From Proteobacteria bacterium UBA6492 (lineage in GTDB: Bacteria; Pseudomonadota; Gammaproteobacteria; UBA6429; Thiohalophilaceae): 8,620 nt of DNA. Position 1 is the first letter of the stretch; each line of letters starts with the position of its first letter. The translations under genes were made by a program, and so were the position numbers. Location: NCBI GenBank assembly GCA_002436485.1, contig DJMK01000089.1, positions 6,374 to 14,993 of the forward strand, read 5' to 3'. Positions 1 to 6,384 of the stretch are shown here, piece by piece. The notes under the pieces are model-generated. The model made no database searches. It was not told the DNA's origin and was given only the letters and a program-made list of their open reading frames with translations.

Positions 1-1
1 G

Positions 2-715
2 ATGATTCGCATCGATATGTCCGAATTCATGGAAAAACATTCAGTAGCGCGTTTAATTGGTGCGCCTCCGGGATATGTCGGTTACGAAGAGGGTGGTTAT
101 CTGACTGAAGCAGTACGACGTAAACCCTATTCAGTCATTCTACTTGATGAAGTGGAAAAGGCACACCCGGATGTTTTCAATGTATTGCTACAAGTGCTGG
201 ATGATGGCCGTCTTACTGACGGGCAAGGTCGCACGGTTGATTTTCGTAACAGTGTCGTTGTGATGACTTCCAACATAGGTTCACAACAGATCCAGGAACT
301 GGCAGGTGAAGCCAATTACGATGCAATGAAGAATGCGGTTATGGAAAGTGTCACGCATCACTTCCGCCCCGAGTTTATTAACCGTATCGACGAGGTCGTT
401 GTGTTTCATCCACTGGGCCAGGAGCAGATTCGTGCGATTGCCAATATCCAGATCGATTATTTGCGCAAGCGTCTTGCCGAGCGTGAGATGGGTATCGAGG
501 TCAGTGATGCGGCACTGGATAAACTTGGCGAGGCAGGTTTTGATCCGGTTTATGGTGCACGGCCACTAAAACGCGCGATTCAACAGCAACTCGAGAATCC
601 GCTGGCACAGGACATCCTGTCCGGCAAGTTTATGCCATCGGATATTATCGAGGTTGGACTGGATGGCGATCAGTTTGTATTTCGTAAAAGCGCTAAGAAA
701 GCGGCGGCCGCCTGA
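2..715 (+). CDS. clpB: ClpB disaggregase, C-terminal part (5' end outside window)
   Basis: This is the C-terminal 237 residues of the ClpB/Hsp104 AAA+ chaperone, a cytosolic ATP-driven hexamer that threads aggregated proteins through its pore together with DnaK/DnaJ/GrpE. Only the second ATPase domain (D2) is in the window, and the reading frame is open at the left edge. Counting from base 2, one sees the pore loop GYVGY (residues 24-28), Walker B ILLDE (46-50), sensor 1 TSN (89-91), the arginine finger in FINR (R128), and sensor 2 GAR (R187), followed by the small D2 subdomain. The upstream Walker A, the coiled-coil middle domain and the N-domain lie outside. The tail ends in a short Lys/Ala-rich stretch. 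The next gene converges on it only 15 bp away with no obvious hairpin between them. Identification is by strong similarity to remembered ClpB sequences; every visible catalytic motif is intact. Confidence 0.96.
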   Translation: MIRIDMSEFMEKHSVARLIGAPPGYVGYEEGGYLTEAVRRKPYSVILLDEVEKAHPDVFNVLLQVLDDGRLTDGQGRTVDFRNSVVVMTSNIGSQQIQELAGEANYDAMKNAVMESVTHHFRPEFINRIDEVVVFHPLGQEQIRAIANIQIDYLRKRLAEREMGIEVSDAALDKLGEAGFDPVYGARPLKRAIQQQLENPLAQDILSGKFMPSDIIEVGLDGDQFVFRKSAKKAAAA

Positions 716-730
716 TAACTAAAATATTTG

Positions 731-1348
731 TCAGGCGCGCATGTTAGGAATGCGCTTGGATGCGGCCACATACTCACGCTCGGTGATAATGCCATCGTTG
801 CGTAGGCGGCGTAGCTTGGTGATTTCGTTGATTAACATGCGATGCTTGTCGACGCGTACTGCCTGGCTGGCGCCCAGGATACGTTGCTTGAGTTCATCCA
901 CGAATTTATCAAACTGTTCCCGGTTTGGATTAGCATAAAGCAAACTCACCAGCACACATCCACAATAGCGACTACGAAATTCAGTCACGTTTGGCGAGCG
1001 ATACAGAAACATCAGCAGCGACGCTAGTAACAGCAGAATAAACACCACGATAAAAGGTATTAGCCGACCAAGCAGTTCGGTATCAGGATGGTTTACCAGG
1101 TAGATGCTGTAAGCGAGTGCCGCGATACCAAAGTAGATGATACTGAGCAACCAGCGCCAGGAAATATCCCGGTTGCGAACGGGCCATGGTTCCAGCATGC
1201 ACAGGTTCAGTTGGTAGCTCTTCTGCCCAAAGATGTTATCTATGGTCACATCCAGAAACCTGTCATCGTAGATATGAAAGGTGCGCTTCTCGCCCTTGGC
1301 CCGGCTGACCTGTGTCATACTATTATTGATTGTGCGGCTTGTTTCCAT
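731..1348 (-). CDS. Two-helix membrane protein with C-terminal SHOCT-like motif
   Basis: A hypothetical protein of about 205 residues. The soluble N-terminal part (to about residue 62) contains a small hydrophilic segment (FHIYDDRFLD). Two hydrophobic helices follow at about 66-85 and 96-115, joined by a short loop. A basic, helical C-terminal region ends at 172-205 in a pattern (LINEITKLRRLRNDGIIT, then EREYVAASKRI) typical of SHOCT motifs, short C-terminal oligomerisation helices found on many bacterial membrane proteins. It is probably an inner-membrane protein with both ends cytosolic; its function is unknown. The start is uncertain. A TTG at 1378 has a weak upstream GTAGG, ATG at 1348 is used here, and ATG at 1318 would also keep all the structured parts. 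It is divergent from msrP and convergent with clpB, so it is probably transcribed alone. The reading frame is convincing from its length and domain pattern. Confidence 0.8.
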   Translation of the reverse strand: METSRTINNSMTQVSRAKGEKRTFHIYDDRFLDVTIDNIFGQKSYQLNLCMLEPWPVRNRDISWRWLLSIIYFGIAALAYSIYLVNHPDTELLGRLIPFIVVFILLLLASLLMFLYRSPNVTEFRSRYCGCVLVSLLYANPNREQFDKFVDELKQRILGASQAVRVDKHRMLINEITKLRRLRNDGIITEREYVAASKRIPNMRA

Positions 1349-1416
1349 ATGTCTAATTATATTGATTTTTCTGCACAATACCTACCACAGGCCTATATTA
1401 GATATTTCTAATGCTC

Positions 1417-1435
1417 TCGTGAGAGATTCGTGAGA
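1417..1435. promoter_or_regulatory. Tandem 8-bp direct repeat, candidate operator upstream of msrPQ
   Basis: TCGTGAGA occurs twice, at 1417-1424 and 1428-1435, an 11-bp period (one helical turn). The first copy also sits inside an interrupted palindrome, CTCTC-GT-GAGAG (1414-1425). The second copy ends 5 bp before the proposed -35 of msrP. Direct repeats with this period next to a -35 are the usual layout for OmpR/PhoB-family response regulators. In E. coli msrPQ is controlled by such a regulator (HprR, formerly YedW), although the E. coli site sequence is different. The repeat is seen directly; its function is inferred. Confidence 0.4.
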
Positions 1436-1440
1436 ATTTT

Positions 1441-1470
1441 TTGTTAAAAATACAGACTAAATTACATAAT
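1441..1470 (+). promoter_or_regulatory. Putative sigma70 promoter of msrPQ
   Basis: A -35-like TTGTTA (1441-1446, 4 of 6 consensus bases) and a -10-like CATAAT (1465-1470, 5 of 6) are separated by 18 bp in AT-rich DNA between two divergent genes. Transcription would start near 1477. That lies downstream of the most upstream in-frame ATG (1469), so the promoter, if real, forces msrP translation to begin at the ATG at 1511. This is a pattern match only. Confidence 0.4.
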
Positions 1471-1510
1471 GGCCAATGACAGACAAAACAAGGATACACG
1501 GTTTATAGAG

Positions 1511-2461
1511 ATGACCAGCATACTCAAAAGCAGCAAAATCCCGGGCGGGGTCAAACCTTCGGAAATAACCGACAAGCAAGTCTACCTCAACCGACGCAAG
1601 TTCATGCAGGCAACGGCAGGTCTCGCACTGGCACCGTTGTTTCAGCAAGCTCAGGCAGGCTATGGCAATAAACCACTGACTTATGACAAGTCCAGGTACA
1701 AAGTGGAAGATGAGTTGACGGACTACAAAGACGTTACTACCTATAACAACTTCTACGAATTTGGCACTGACAAGTATTCTCCGGCGCAGCGTGCCCAGGC
1801 ACTGACCATCGATCCATGGTCCGTGACAATCTCGGGTGAAGTTGAAAAGCCGGGCACTTATACCCTGGAAGATATACTCAAGCCACATGCTCTGGAGGAA
1901 CGCATTTACCGTTTTCGTTGTGTCGAAGGATGGTCCATGGTGATTCCCTGGGTCGGAATTACGCTGGGTGACCTGATCAAACGTTTTAACCCGACATCCA
2001 GGGCGAAGTTTGTTAAATTCACAACCCTGTACCGACCGTCTGAAATGCCGGGACAAAAGCGTCGAGTATTGGAGTGGCCCTATGTGGAAGGACTACGCAT
2101 GGATGAAGCCATGCACCCACTTAGTATTCTCGCCGTGGGTCTTTATGGTGAGGTGTTGCCAAAACAAAATGGGGCACCGCTGCGCCTTGTTGTACCGTGG
2201 AAATATGGTTTCAAAAGTATCAAATCCATCGTAAATATCAGTTTTACCGAGCAACAACCTGTATCCAGCTGGCAACAGTCTATTCCACAAGAATACGGTT
2301 TTTATTCTAATGTAAACCCCGAAGTCGATCACCCCCGCTGGAGCCAGAAGCGTGAGCGGCGTATAGGTGAGTTTCTCAAGCGCAAGACACTCATGTTCAA
2401 TGGTTATGAAAAGGAAGTCGCGGCACTCTACGAGGGAATGGATCTTAGAAAATACTATTAA
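1511..2461 (+). CDS. msrP: Protein-methionine-sulfoxide reductase, molybdopterin catalytic subunit MsrP
   Basis: MsrP (formerly YedY) is a periplasmic Mo-molybdopterin enzyme of the sulfite-oxidase fold that reduces methionine sulfoxide in oxidised envelope proteins, using electrons from the membrane haem protein MsrQ. With this start it has 316 residues, close to family size. A twin-arginine signal (NRRKFMQA, Arg28-Arg29) leads into a hydrophobic stretch ending QAQA, with likely cleavage after Ala49. The oxidoreductase core carries the molybdenum-ligand cysteine in RFRCVEGWSM (Cys137), followed by conserved RPSEMPGQ, GLYGEVLPKQNGAPLRL and PWKYGFKSIK. An in-frame ATG at 1469 would give 330 residues. 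The later ATG is preferred because it places the twin Arg nearer the usual position and lies downstream of the likely promoter; neither start has a good Shine-Dalgarno sequence. msrQ follows after 24 bp. No key residue is missing. Confidence 0.95.
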   Translation: MTSILKSSKIPGGVKPSEITDKQVYLNRRKFMQATAGLALAPLFQQAQAGYGNKPLTYDKSRYKVEDELTDYKDVTTYNNFYEFGTDKYSPAQRAQALTIDPWSVTISGEVEKPGTYTLEDILKPHALEERIYRFRCVEGWSMVIPWVGITLGDLIKRFNPTSRAKFVKFTTLYRPSEMPGQKRRVLEWPYVEGLRMDEAMHPLSILAVGLYGEVLPKQNGAPLRLVVPWKYGFKSIKSIVNISFTEQQPVSSWQQSIPQEYGFYSNVNPEVDHPRWSQKRERRIGEFLKRKTLMFNGYEKEVAALYEGMDLRKYY

Positions 2462-2485
2462 GCACCGGGCCTGCCGGGTTAACCC

Positions 2486-3079
2486 ATGTCTTCACGCCAG
2501 CTAGTACTGCTAAAGATAATTGTCTTTATTTCCTGTTTGTTACCCCTGGCATGGTTGATGTATGCCTTGTTGCTTGACCAGCTAGGGGCTAATCCCATCG
2601 AGGTTATCATTCGCCGTATCGGGGAGTGGGGCTTGCAGTTGCTTCTGATTACGCTGTGCATGACACCATTGCGTGACGTCGTGCAGCAACCCTGGCCGAT
2701 CCAGATTCGGCGTATGCTAGGCCTGTTCGCTTTTTTCTACGTTTGTTTACACTTTGTCAGTTACCTTTGGCTGGAACAGTTTTTTGACTGGCCTGAAATT
2801 GTGCGCGACATTATCAAACGGCCGTTCATCACGGTTGGCATGCTGGCAGTGCTGGGGTTGTTACCACTGGCATTTACTTCGACGCGCAAGGCACAAAGGC
2901 GCCTGGGTAAAAGATGGAAGCGCCTGCATCAACTGGTTTATCCTGTGAGTGTATTTGCTGTGGTGCATTTTTTCTGGCTGGTAAAAGCTGACCTGTTAAA
3001 ACCGGCTATTTATAGCCTGTGCTTACTCGCATTACTCGGTTATCGAATCTACAAGCACCGTTTGACCCGTTCTGGGTAG
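2486..3079 (+). CDS. msrQ: MsrPQ haem-binding membrane subunit MsrQ
   Basis: MsrQ (formerly YedZ) is an inner-membrane b-type haem protein of the ferric-reductase-like fold. It takes electrons from the respiratory side (quinol and/or flavin reductase) and passes them to MsrP in the periplasm. The 197 residues are almost entirely hydrophobic, with about six helices (roughly 7-29, 45-60, 78-95, 115-131, 150-167, 170-186). The conserved histidines expected to hold haem are present: His89 in YVCLHFVSY, His148 in RLHQLVYP and His161 in VVHFFW. Positively charged loops, such as the Arg/Lys cluster at 134-146, suggest cytosolic sides. The gene starts 24 bp after msrP. No Shine-Dalgarno sequence is visible, and a perfect 10-bp palindrome (GGGTTAACCC, 2476-2485) touches the ATG, so translation may depend on coupling to msrP. 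Length and motifs are normal for the family. Confidence 0.94.
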   Translation: MSSRQLVLLKIIVFISCLLPLAWLMYALLLDQLGANPIEVIIRRIGEWGLQLLLITLCMTPLRDVVQQPWPIQIRRMLGLFAFFYVCLHFVSYLWLEQFFDWPEIVRDIIKRPFITVGMLAVLGLLPLAFTSTRKAQRRLGKRWKRLHQLVYPVSVFAVVHFFWLVKADLLKPAIYSLCLLALLGYRIYKHRLTRSG

Positions 3080-3322
3080 AATAAAAAATGTACATATAGT
3101 CACCTATCCTTGCCGTATTTTTTCTAAGGCATTGCTATTTTTTGCTATCCCGCTATCCCATCAAACTCGCATATGTACTATCATGGCCGCGGGGCGAGGA
3201 GTCCGCTTATAAAAACGATATTTTCATGGCATAATCATTAGCTGCAATAAGGGAATATCACCCAGAGCCTATAAGGGCTTCGAAATAAAAATTAATAGTT
3301 TTCAATAAATTGCTTTACTAGC
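3080..3322. other. Gene-free leader between msrQ and soxB
   Basis: About 250 bp without a credible gene, AT-rich apart from a GC-rich island near 3184-3206. It contains an 8-bp inverted pair GTACATAT (3090-3097) and ATATGTAC (3171-3178), about 80 bp apart. TCATGGC occurs twice (3181-3187, 3224-3230), and there are three short GCTAT repeats near 3134-3157. A weak promoter-like pair, TTATAA (3207-3212, 3 of 6) and CATAAT (3230-3235, 5 of 6), has a 17-bp spacer and would give a leader of about 90 nt before soxB. A small hairpin AGCC...GGCT lies near 3266-3279. No recognised riboswitch was found and there is no clear terminator for msrQ. Confidence 0.4.
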
Positions 3323-3328
3323 AGGAGG
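3323..3328 (+). promoter_or_regulatory. Strong ribosome binding site of soxB
   Basis: AGGAGG, a full match to the anti-Shine-Dalgarno core, sits 6 bp before ATG at 3335. This spacing decides the start: the in-frame TTG at 3332 would be too close to the site. It is the best ribosome binding site in the window and suggests high expression of soxB. Confidence 0.85.
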
Positions 3329-3334
3329 AGATTG

Positions 3335-5167
3335 ATGTCTCTCAATCGTCGTGAGTTTATTCAGATTATGGGGCTGGCAACGGCTGCCGGCATGGTTCCA
3401 GGCTGTGACAAGCAGTCCAGTGCACCCAAAAGTGCAGATTCGGCCGCCAGCGGACTGGCGCGTAAACCCGAAGAGCTGTATGACGTTCCGAAGTTCGGTA
3501 ACGCTACCATCATGCACTTCACCGACTGCCATGCACAGCTCAATCCGATCTACTTCCGTGAGCCGCATGTGAATCTTGGTGTTGGCCCGGCATTTGGGCA
3601 GCCTCCTCACCTGGTTGGCGATAAGCTACTCAAGCACTACGGTATCGCACCGAACACGATTGAGTCTCATGCCTTTACTTATCTCGATTATGTAGAAGCT
3701 GCGAAAAAATTTGGTACGGTCGGTGGCTTTGCACACCTGCGTACACTGGTGAAAAAACTGCGTGCAGACCATGGCCCTGACAAGACGCTACTAATTGACG
3801 GTGGTGATACCTGGCAAGGTTCTGGTACAGCTTACTGGACACGTGGTAAGGATATGGTTGGCGCCTGTAACCTGTTGGGTGTAGACGTGATGACTGGTCA
3901 CTGGGAGTTCACTTACCTGGATAACGAGATAATTGCCAACGTAGGTGATTTCAAGGGCGATTTCGTTTGTCAGAACGTATTTGTCCGTGATGAGGCCTCG
4001 TTTGATTACAAGTTTGCTGATTTCGAAGGCTTTGATGAGAACAGCCAGCGCGCATTCAAACCCTATACCATCAAGGACATGGGTGGTGTGCGTGTTGCAG
4101 TGATCGGCCAGGCCTTCCCGTATACTCCTATTGCCAACCCACAACGTTTCATTCCTGACTGGACCTTTGGTATTCGTGATTCCGAGATGCAACGCCTGGT
4201 TGATAACGTACGTGAGACAGAGAAGCCGGATGCCGTTATCGTAATTTCCCACAACGGTATGGACGTTGATCTGAAGATGGCGTCAGTTGTCAGTGGTATC
4301 GATGCCATCTTTGGCGGCCACACCCATGATGGTGTGCCACAACCGAGTGTTATCAAGAACAAGGGTGGACAAACACTGGTAACCAACGCAGGCTCCAATG
4401 GCAAGTTCCTTGGCATGATGCAACTGGATATCCGCAACGGTAAGGTACAGGACTTCCGTTATCGCCTGTTGCCGGTCTTCTCCAATCTGCTGGAAGCCGA
4501 CAATGAAATGACCCAGTACATCACTGATGTGCGCAAGCCTTATATCGAGACTCTGACCGAGCAACTGGCCGTTGCTGATCCAGATGGTGGCGAACTGTAT
4601 CGTCGCGGTAACTTCAACGGCACATTCGATCAAATCATTTGCGATGCACTGCGTGAAGTAAATGATGCACAAATCTCCATGTCGCCAGGTTTCCGCTGGG
4701 GTACTACCGTTTTACCGGGCGAAACCATTACCATGGACAATGTCATGGATCAGACCTGTACTACGTATGGCGAGACTTATGCACGTCCCATGAAGGGATC
4801 GGATATCAAGCTGATCCTGGAAGATGTTGCCGATAACCTGTTTAACACGGATCCTTATCGGCAGCAGGGTGGTGACATGGTACGCATGGGTGGTATGGAT
4901 TATACCATCGACATCAACGGTAGCATTGGCAACCGTATTTCTGACATGCGCCTTGACGACGGTACACCCATCGAAGCTGACAAGGAATACAAGCTGGCTG
5001 GTTGGGCCACCGTTGGCAGCAAGTCACCGGGCGAGCAGATCTGGGAAACTGTTGCCACCTACCTGCGTGATCAGAAGGTCGCCAAGGTTAAGAAGCTCAA
5101 CACGCCCAAGATTATTGGTGCCAAGGGCAACCCTTGTATTGCTGATTATCCGGGTGAACTGGGCTAA
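3335..5167 (+). CDS. soxB: Thiosulfohydrolase SoxB
   Basis: SoxB is the periplasmic dimanganese hydrolase of the Sox thiosulfate-oxidation pathway. It cleaves the terminal sulfone from the sulfur chain carried on SoxYZ and releases sulfate. The protein has 610 residues. A Tat signal starts at once (Arg5-Arg6 in NRREFIQIMG). The metallophosphatase/5'-nucleotidase domain follows with its metal-site motifs in order: TDCH (Asp64, His66), DGGDTWQGS (Asp155, Asp158), the SoxB-type GHWEF (His189) in place of the nucleotidases' GNHE, SHNG (His306) and GGHTHDG (His329, His331). The C-terminal nucleotidase-like domain is complete, to GELG. Unusually, the signal ends MVPGC and is followed by a Ser/Ala/Lys linker, which looks like a lipobox (Cys24). 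The gene appears monocistronic, with a 255-bp leader in front and a strong terminator behind, and no other sox gene in view. SoxXA, SoxYZ and possibly SoxCD or a Dsr system must be encoded elsewhere if the pathway works. Confidence 0.96.
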   Translation: MSLNRREFIQIMGLATAAGMVPGCDKQSSAPKSADSAASGLARKPEELYDVPKFGNATIMHFTDCHAQLNPIYFREPHVNLGVGPAFGQPPHLVGDKLLKHYGIAPNTIESHAFTYLDYVEAAKKFGTVGGFAHLRTLVKKLRADHGPDKTLLIDGGDTWQGSGTAYWTRGKDMVGACNLLGVDVMTGHWEFTYLDNEIIANVGDFKGDFVCQNVFVRDEASFDYKFADFEGFDENSQRAFKPYTIKDMGGVRVAVIGQAFPYTPIANPQRFIPDWTFGIRDSEMQRLVDNVRETEKPDAVIVISHNGMDVDLKMASVVSGIDAIFGGHTHDGVPQPSVIKNKGGQTLVTNAGSNGKFLGMMQLDIRNGKVQDFRYRLLPVFSNLLEADNEMTQYITDVRKPYIETLTEQLAVADPDGGELYRRGNFNGTFDQIICDALREVNDAQISMSPGFRWGTTVLPGETITMDNVMDQTCTTYGETYARPMKGSDIKLILEDVADNLFNTDPYRQQGGDMVRMGGMDYTIDINGSIGNRISDMRLDDGTPIEADKEYKLAGWATVGSKSPGEQIWETVATYLRDQKVAKVKKLNTPKIIGAKGNPCIADYPGELG

Positions 5168-5185
5168 CAGGCTGTTTGCATAAAC

Positions 5186-5212
5186 AAAAAGGGAGGCTTG
5201 CCTCCCTTTTTT
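5186..5212. terminator. Bidirectional rho-independent terminator, soxB / hemH
   Basis: GGGAGG (5191-5196), loop CTTG and CCTCCC (5201-5206) are flanked by five A on the left and six T on the right. The hairpin therefore ends with a U tract on both strands. It lies 18 bp after the soxB stop and 9 bp after the hemH stop on the other strand, and fits termination of both convergent genes. Confidence 0.93.
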
Positions 5213-5221
5213 AATGCCAGT

Positions 5222-6304
5222 TTATTTTTCTGCGCCCAGCGATTTTGCGTGTTCGGCGGTATGTGTGTTGTCCGTGGCCAATGGATGCCAGCCCGCCATT
5301 TCCTGTTGAATCAATGCAGACATCAGTTCGATATGCGCATTGGATGAATTCAACGCTGGAATGTAATGAAACTGCTCACCGCCAGCTTCGGTAAAAAATT
5401 CGCGGTTTTGTATGGCCAGCTCTTCCAGTGTTTCCAGGCAATCTGCGGCAAATCCGGGTGAAACTATTTGTACGTGCTTGATGCCCAGTGCTCCCCATTC
5501 CTTGAGGGTGACATCGGTATAGGGCTGCAACCAGGGCTCACGACCAAAACGTGACTGGAAAGTAATCGCGTATTCATCATTTTCAAGTCCCAGTTGTTCG
5601 GCGACCAGTCGGCCGGTTTTCTGGCAGTGACAATAATAGGGATCACCGGCACGTAAGAGGCGTTGCGGTAGTCCGTGAAAAGACATCAACAGGCGGTCCG
5701 GTTTTCCGTGCTGGTGAAAACTTTTCTGAATAGAATCCGAGATGGCCTGAATATACAGTGGGTGGTCGTGGTAATGCATTGGCATGCGAAAGTCAGGCAA
5801 CCAGCGCCATTTTTGTAGTGTTTTGCTGACCGCATCAAACACGGTGGCAGTCGTGGTACCGGAGTATTGTGGATACAGTGGTATTACAATCAGGCGTTCT
5901 ACGTTTTTCTGGCGCAGCTTATCCAATGCGGTTTCGATAGAAGGCTGGCCATAACGCATCGCCAGTTCAAACTGCACGGGTCCTGATTCATGATGCTGAA
6001 AATGATCTCTGACGGCGTCGCTGAGAGCCCGGGAATGTACCATCAGGGGAGAGCCTTCAGCCATCCAGATACTGGCATAGGCGTGGGCTACTGGCCTGGG
6101 ACGAATGCGCAGTATTACCCCGTGCAGAATGCTTTTCCACACCAGCCGTGGTAACTCAACTACGCGCGGGTCGGAGAGGAATTCTGCCAGATAGCGCCTC
6201 ACGGCGGCAGGCGTCGGTGCATTTGGTGTACCCAGGTTTACCAGCAATACACCGGTTGCCGGAGTGCGGTCATGTGTAAAACTGGACAGGCTGCTATAGT
6301 GCAT
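5222..6304 (-). CDS. hemH: Ferrochelatase HemH
   Basis: Ferrochelatase inserts Fe2+ into protoporphyrin IX, the last step of protohaem synthesis, at the cytosolic face of the inner membrane. It has 360 residues from ATG 6304, which has AGGA 8 bp upstream; a TTG two codons earlier is too close to that site. Visible motifs: GVLLVNLGTP (18-27), the AHAY..IWMAEGSPL segment, IPLYPQYSGTTTA, the catalytic His210 in SFHGLPQR, DPYYCHCQKT, QSRFGREPWLQPYTD, and PGFAADCLETLEE with the probable catalytic Glu291. The tail after about residue 340 is hydrophilic and variable. The length is typical of proteobacterial HemH. The gene is convergent with soxB, shares its terminator, and is divergent from the dehydrogenase. 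Haem made here would serve MsrQ and the c-type cytochromes a sulfur oxidiser needs, but no shared regulation is visible. Confidence 0.97.
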   Translation of the reverse strand: MHYSSLSSFTHDRTPATGVLLVNLGTPNAPTPAAVRRYLAEFLSDPRVVELPRLVWKSILHGVILRIRPRPVAHAYASIWMAEGSPLMVHSRALSDAVRDHFQHHESGPVQFELAMRYGQPSIETALDKLRQKNVERLIVIPLYPQYSGTTTATVFDAVSKTLQKWRWLPDFRMPMHYHDHPLYIQAISDSIQKSFHQHGKPDRLLMSFHGLPQRLLRAGDPYYCHCQKTGRLVAEQLGLENDEYAITFQSRFGREPWLQPYTDVTLKEWGALGIKHVQIVSPGFAADCLETLEELAIQNREFFTEAGGEQFHYIPALNSSNAHIELMSALIQQEMAGWHPLATDNTHTAEHAKSLGAEK

Positions 6305-6336
6305 GGTCAAAATCCTGAATTTTGTGTTGTTGTTAA

Positions 6337-6360
6337 CAGGGGTACTAAATGAAACCCCTG
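6337..6360. repeat. Inverted repeat in the hemH / dehydrogenase divergent region
   Basis: CAGGGGT (6337-6343) and ACCCCTG (6354-6360) form a perfect 7-bp inverted repeat around a 10-base spacer. The spacer contains the alternative ATG (6349) of the dehydrogenase, and the left arm contains an AGGGG that could be its Shine-Dalgarno sequence. It could be an operator for either divergent gene, or an RNA hairpin that hides the upstream start. No T run follows, so it is not a terminator. Confidence 0.45.
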
Positions 6361-6384
6361 ACTACCAGACGGAGTATAACAATT

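Noticed and set aside
1457..2056. 199-codon open frame on the minus strand
   Set aside because: It is antisense to the clearly conserved msrP and shows no family resemblance or ribosome binding site.
3065..3087. ACCC-GTTCT-GGGT hairpin at the end of msrQ as a terminator
   Set aside because: The stem is only 4 bp, and it is followed by A residues rather than T on the coding strand.
3190..3212. GC-rich GAGGAGTCCGC stretch as a possible ribozyme or riboswitch core
   Set aside because: It lacks the hammerhead core elements, and only a 4-bp stem can be drawn. No known riboswitch consensus was recognised.
3791..4672. Several minus-strand open frames across soxB
   Set aside because: They are shadows of the long soxB reading frame; the encoded sequences have no recognisable domains.
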